Positions 63,843 through 64,000 of a stretch of 64,000 bases of DNA are shown piece by piece (position 1 is the first letter of the stretch; each line of letters starts with the position of its first letter). The translations under genes were made by a program, and so were the position numbers. A model generated the notes under the pieces. The model was given only the letters and a program-made list of their open reading frames with translations. It had not been told where the DNA came from and ran no database searches. The stretch spans positions 42,221,550-42,285,549 of the forward strand of contig OV277864.1 of the NCBI GenBank assembly GCA_922989275.2, written 5' to 3'. The stretch is from Gari tellinella (Eukaryota > Mollusca > Bivalvia > Cardiida > Psammobiidae).

Positions 63843-64000
63843 CCCTAGCAACGAGTATACTCGTACTTTGCAATCGGTGCACCTGCGCAAGTGAAGAGTA
63901 TTTGTTTGTCCTATGCGAGCAGAAAAGACCCAGATCACAGGATCCCTAATGAGCCCTTTGGTCAGTTTCTACATTGTTTTTTATTTCGATTTTTTTTAAT
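63843..64000. mobile_element. K3 element, runs to window edge
   Basis: gccctagcaacgagtatact-cgt, then cagatcacaggatccctaat-gagccctttggtcagtttct-acattg; decayed core. Confidence 0.5.

Overview
The window is eukaryotic and almost free of host genes. AT-rich sequence with many ACATGTA motifs is packed with short palindromic transposons, a degraded Academ-like element, a PIF/Harbinger element, a Tc1 element, a LINE, SINE pieces and simple repeats. The repeat style (gtgacctag blocks, GACGGACG tracts, CTCACCT hairpins, very many TIR elements) suggests a mollusc, most likely a bivalve. That is inference; no diagnostic host gene is visible. No rRNA, functional tRNA, CRISPR or prokaryotic operon was seen.

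Most of the window is miniature inverted-repeat elements (MITEs) that can be described as terminus x core. Termini: T1 = CAGTGGAGAA...TTCTCCACTG with TA duplication (mariner-like); T2 = CAGGGCTGCCAT...ATGGCAGCCCTG with 6-bp duplication; T3 = TTAA-CCC(T/A)TT...AAAGGG-TTAA (piggyBac-like); T4 = ACAGTRTAACCTCTCTA or TTCCCTCCCTA-type ends; T5 = GGGCCCGTTTTACTAAAC. Hairpin cores: K1 = GCAAACAGTTTGGA(G/T)CC with GATCAGACGCCG; K2 = GCAGGCTGAAAGTAAAGC with AGAATGCGCC; K3 = GCAAACAGTGTAGAC with CTGATCAGA; K4 = AAGTGAAAGTAAAACAGAAAGC-like; K5 = CAAATAGCCAGATCAGAGGA. The same core occurs between different termini and the same termini enclose different cores. T1xK1 is the commonest (about 35 copies), with a young subfamily A1 (GAATCTGTTATTC end, GTTTGCGTACG inside) and an older A2 (AAAACGTTATTC, CGTTTGCGTTTCG).

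Layout: 0-9.8 kb, MITEs plus molluscan-type repeats. 9.84-16.0 kb, a 6.2-kb long-inverted-repeat transposon with TAA duplication, subterminal ~175-bp repeat arrays, a broken gene with an XPG-like nuclease signature (Academ-like), and three hammerhead ribozyme motifs, two of them in a 230-bp near-perfect palindrome. 16-32 kb, MITEs, foldbacks and a candidate host-gene 5' end (TATA box, signal peptide, splice donor) on the minus strand at 27 kb. 32.1-34.85 kb, a PIF/Harbinger transposon with TAA duplication, a broken transposase and a SINE inside. 35-42 kb, MITEs. 42.1-43.3 kb, a 5'-truncated retroelement. 48.1-56.4 kb, a nest: a T1xK1 MITE split by an 8.1-kb TIR element, which holds a deleted Tc1 element, which is split by a 3.1-kb LINE with a clean 8-bp duplication. 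56-64 kb, MITEs, including a T2xK2 inserted in a T1xK1.

No two genes here can be argued to work together. What stands out is the modular exchange of hairpin cores among MITEs and the hammerhead cluster.
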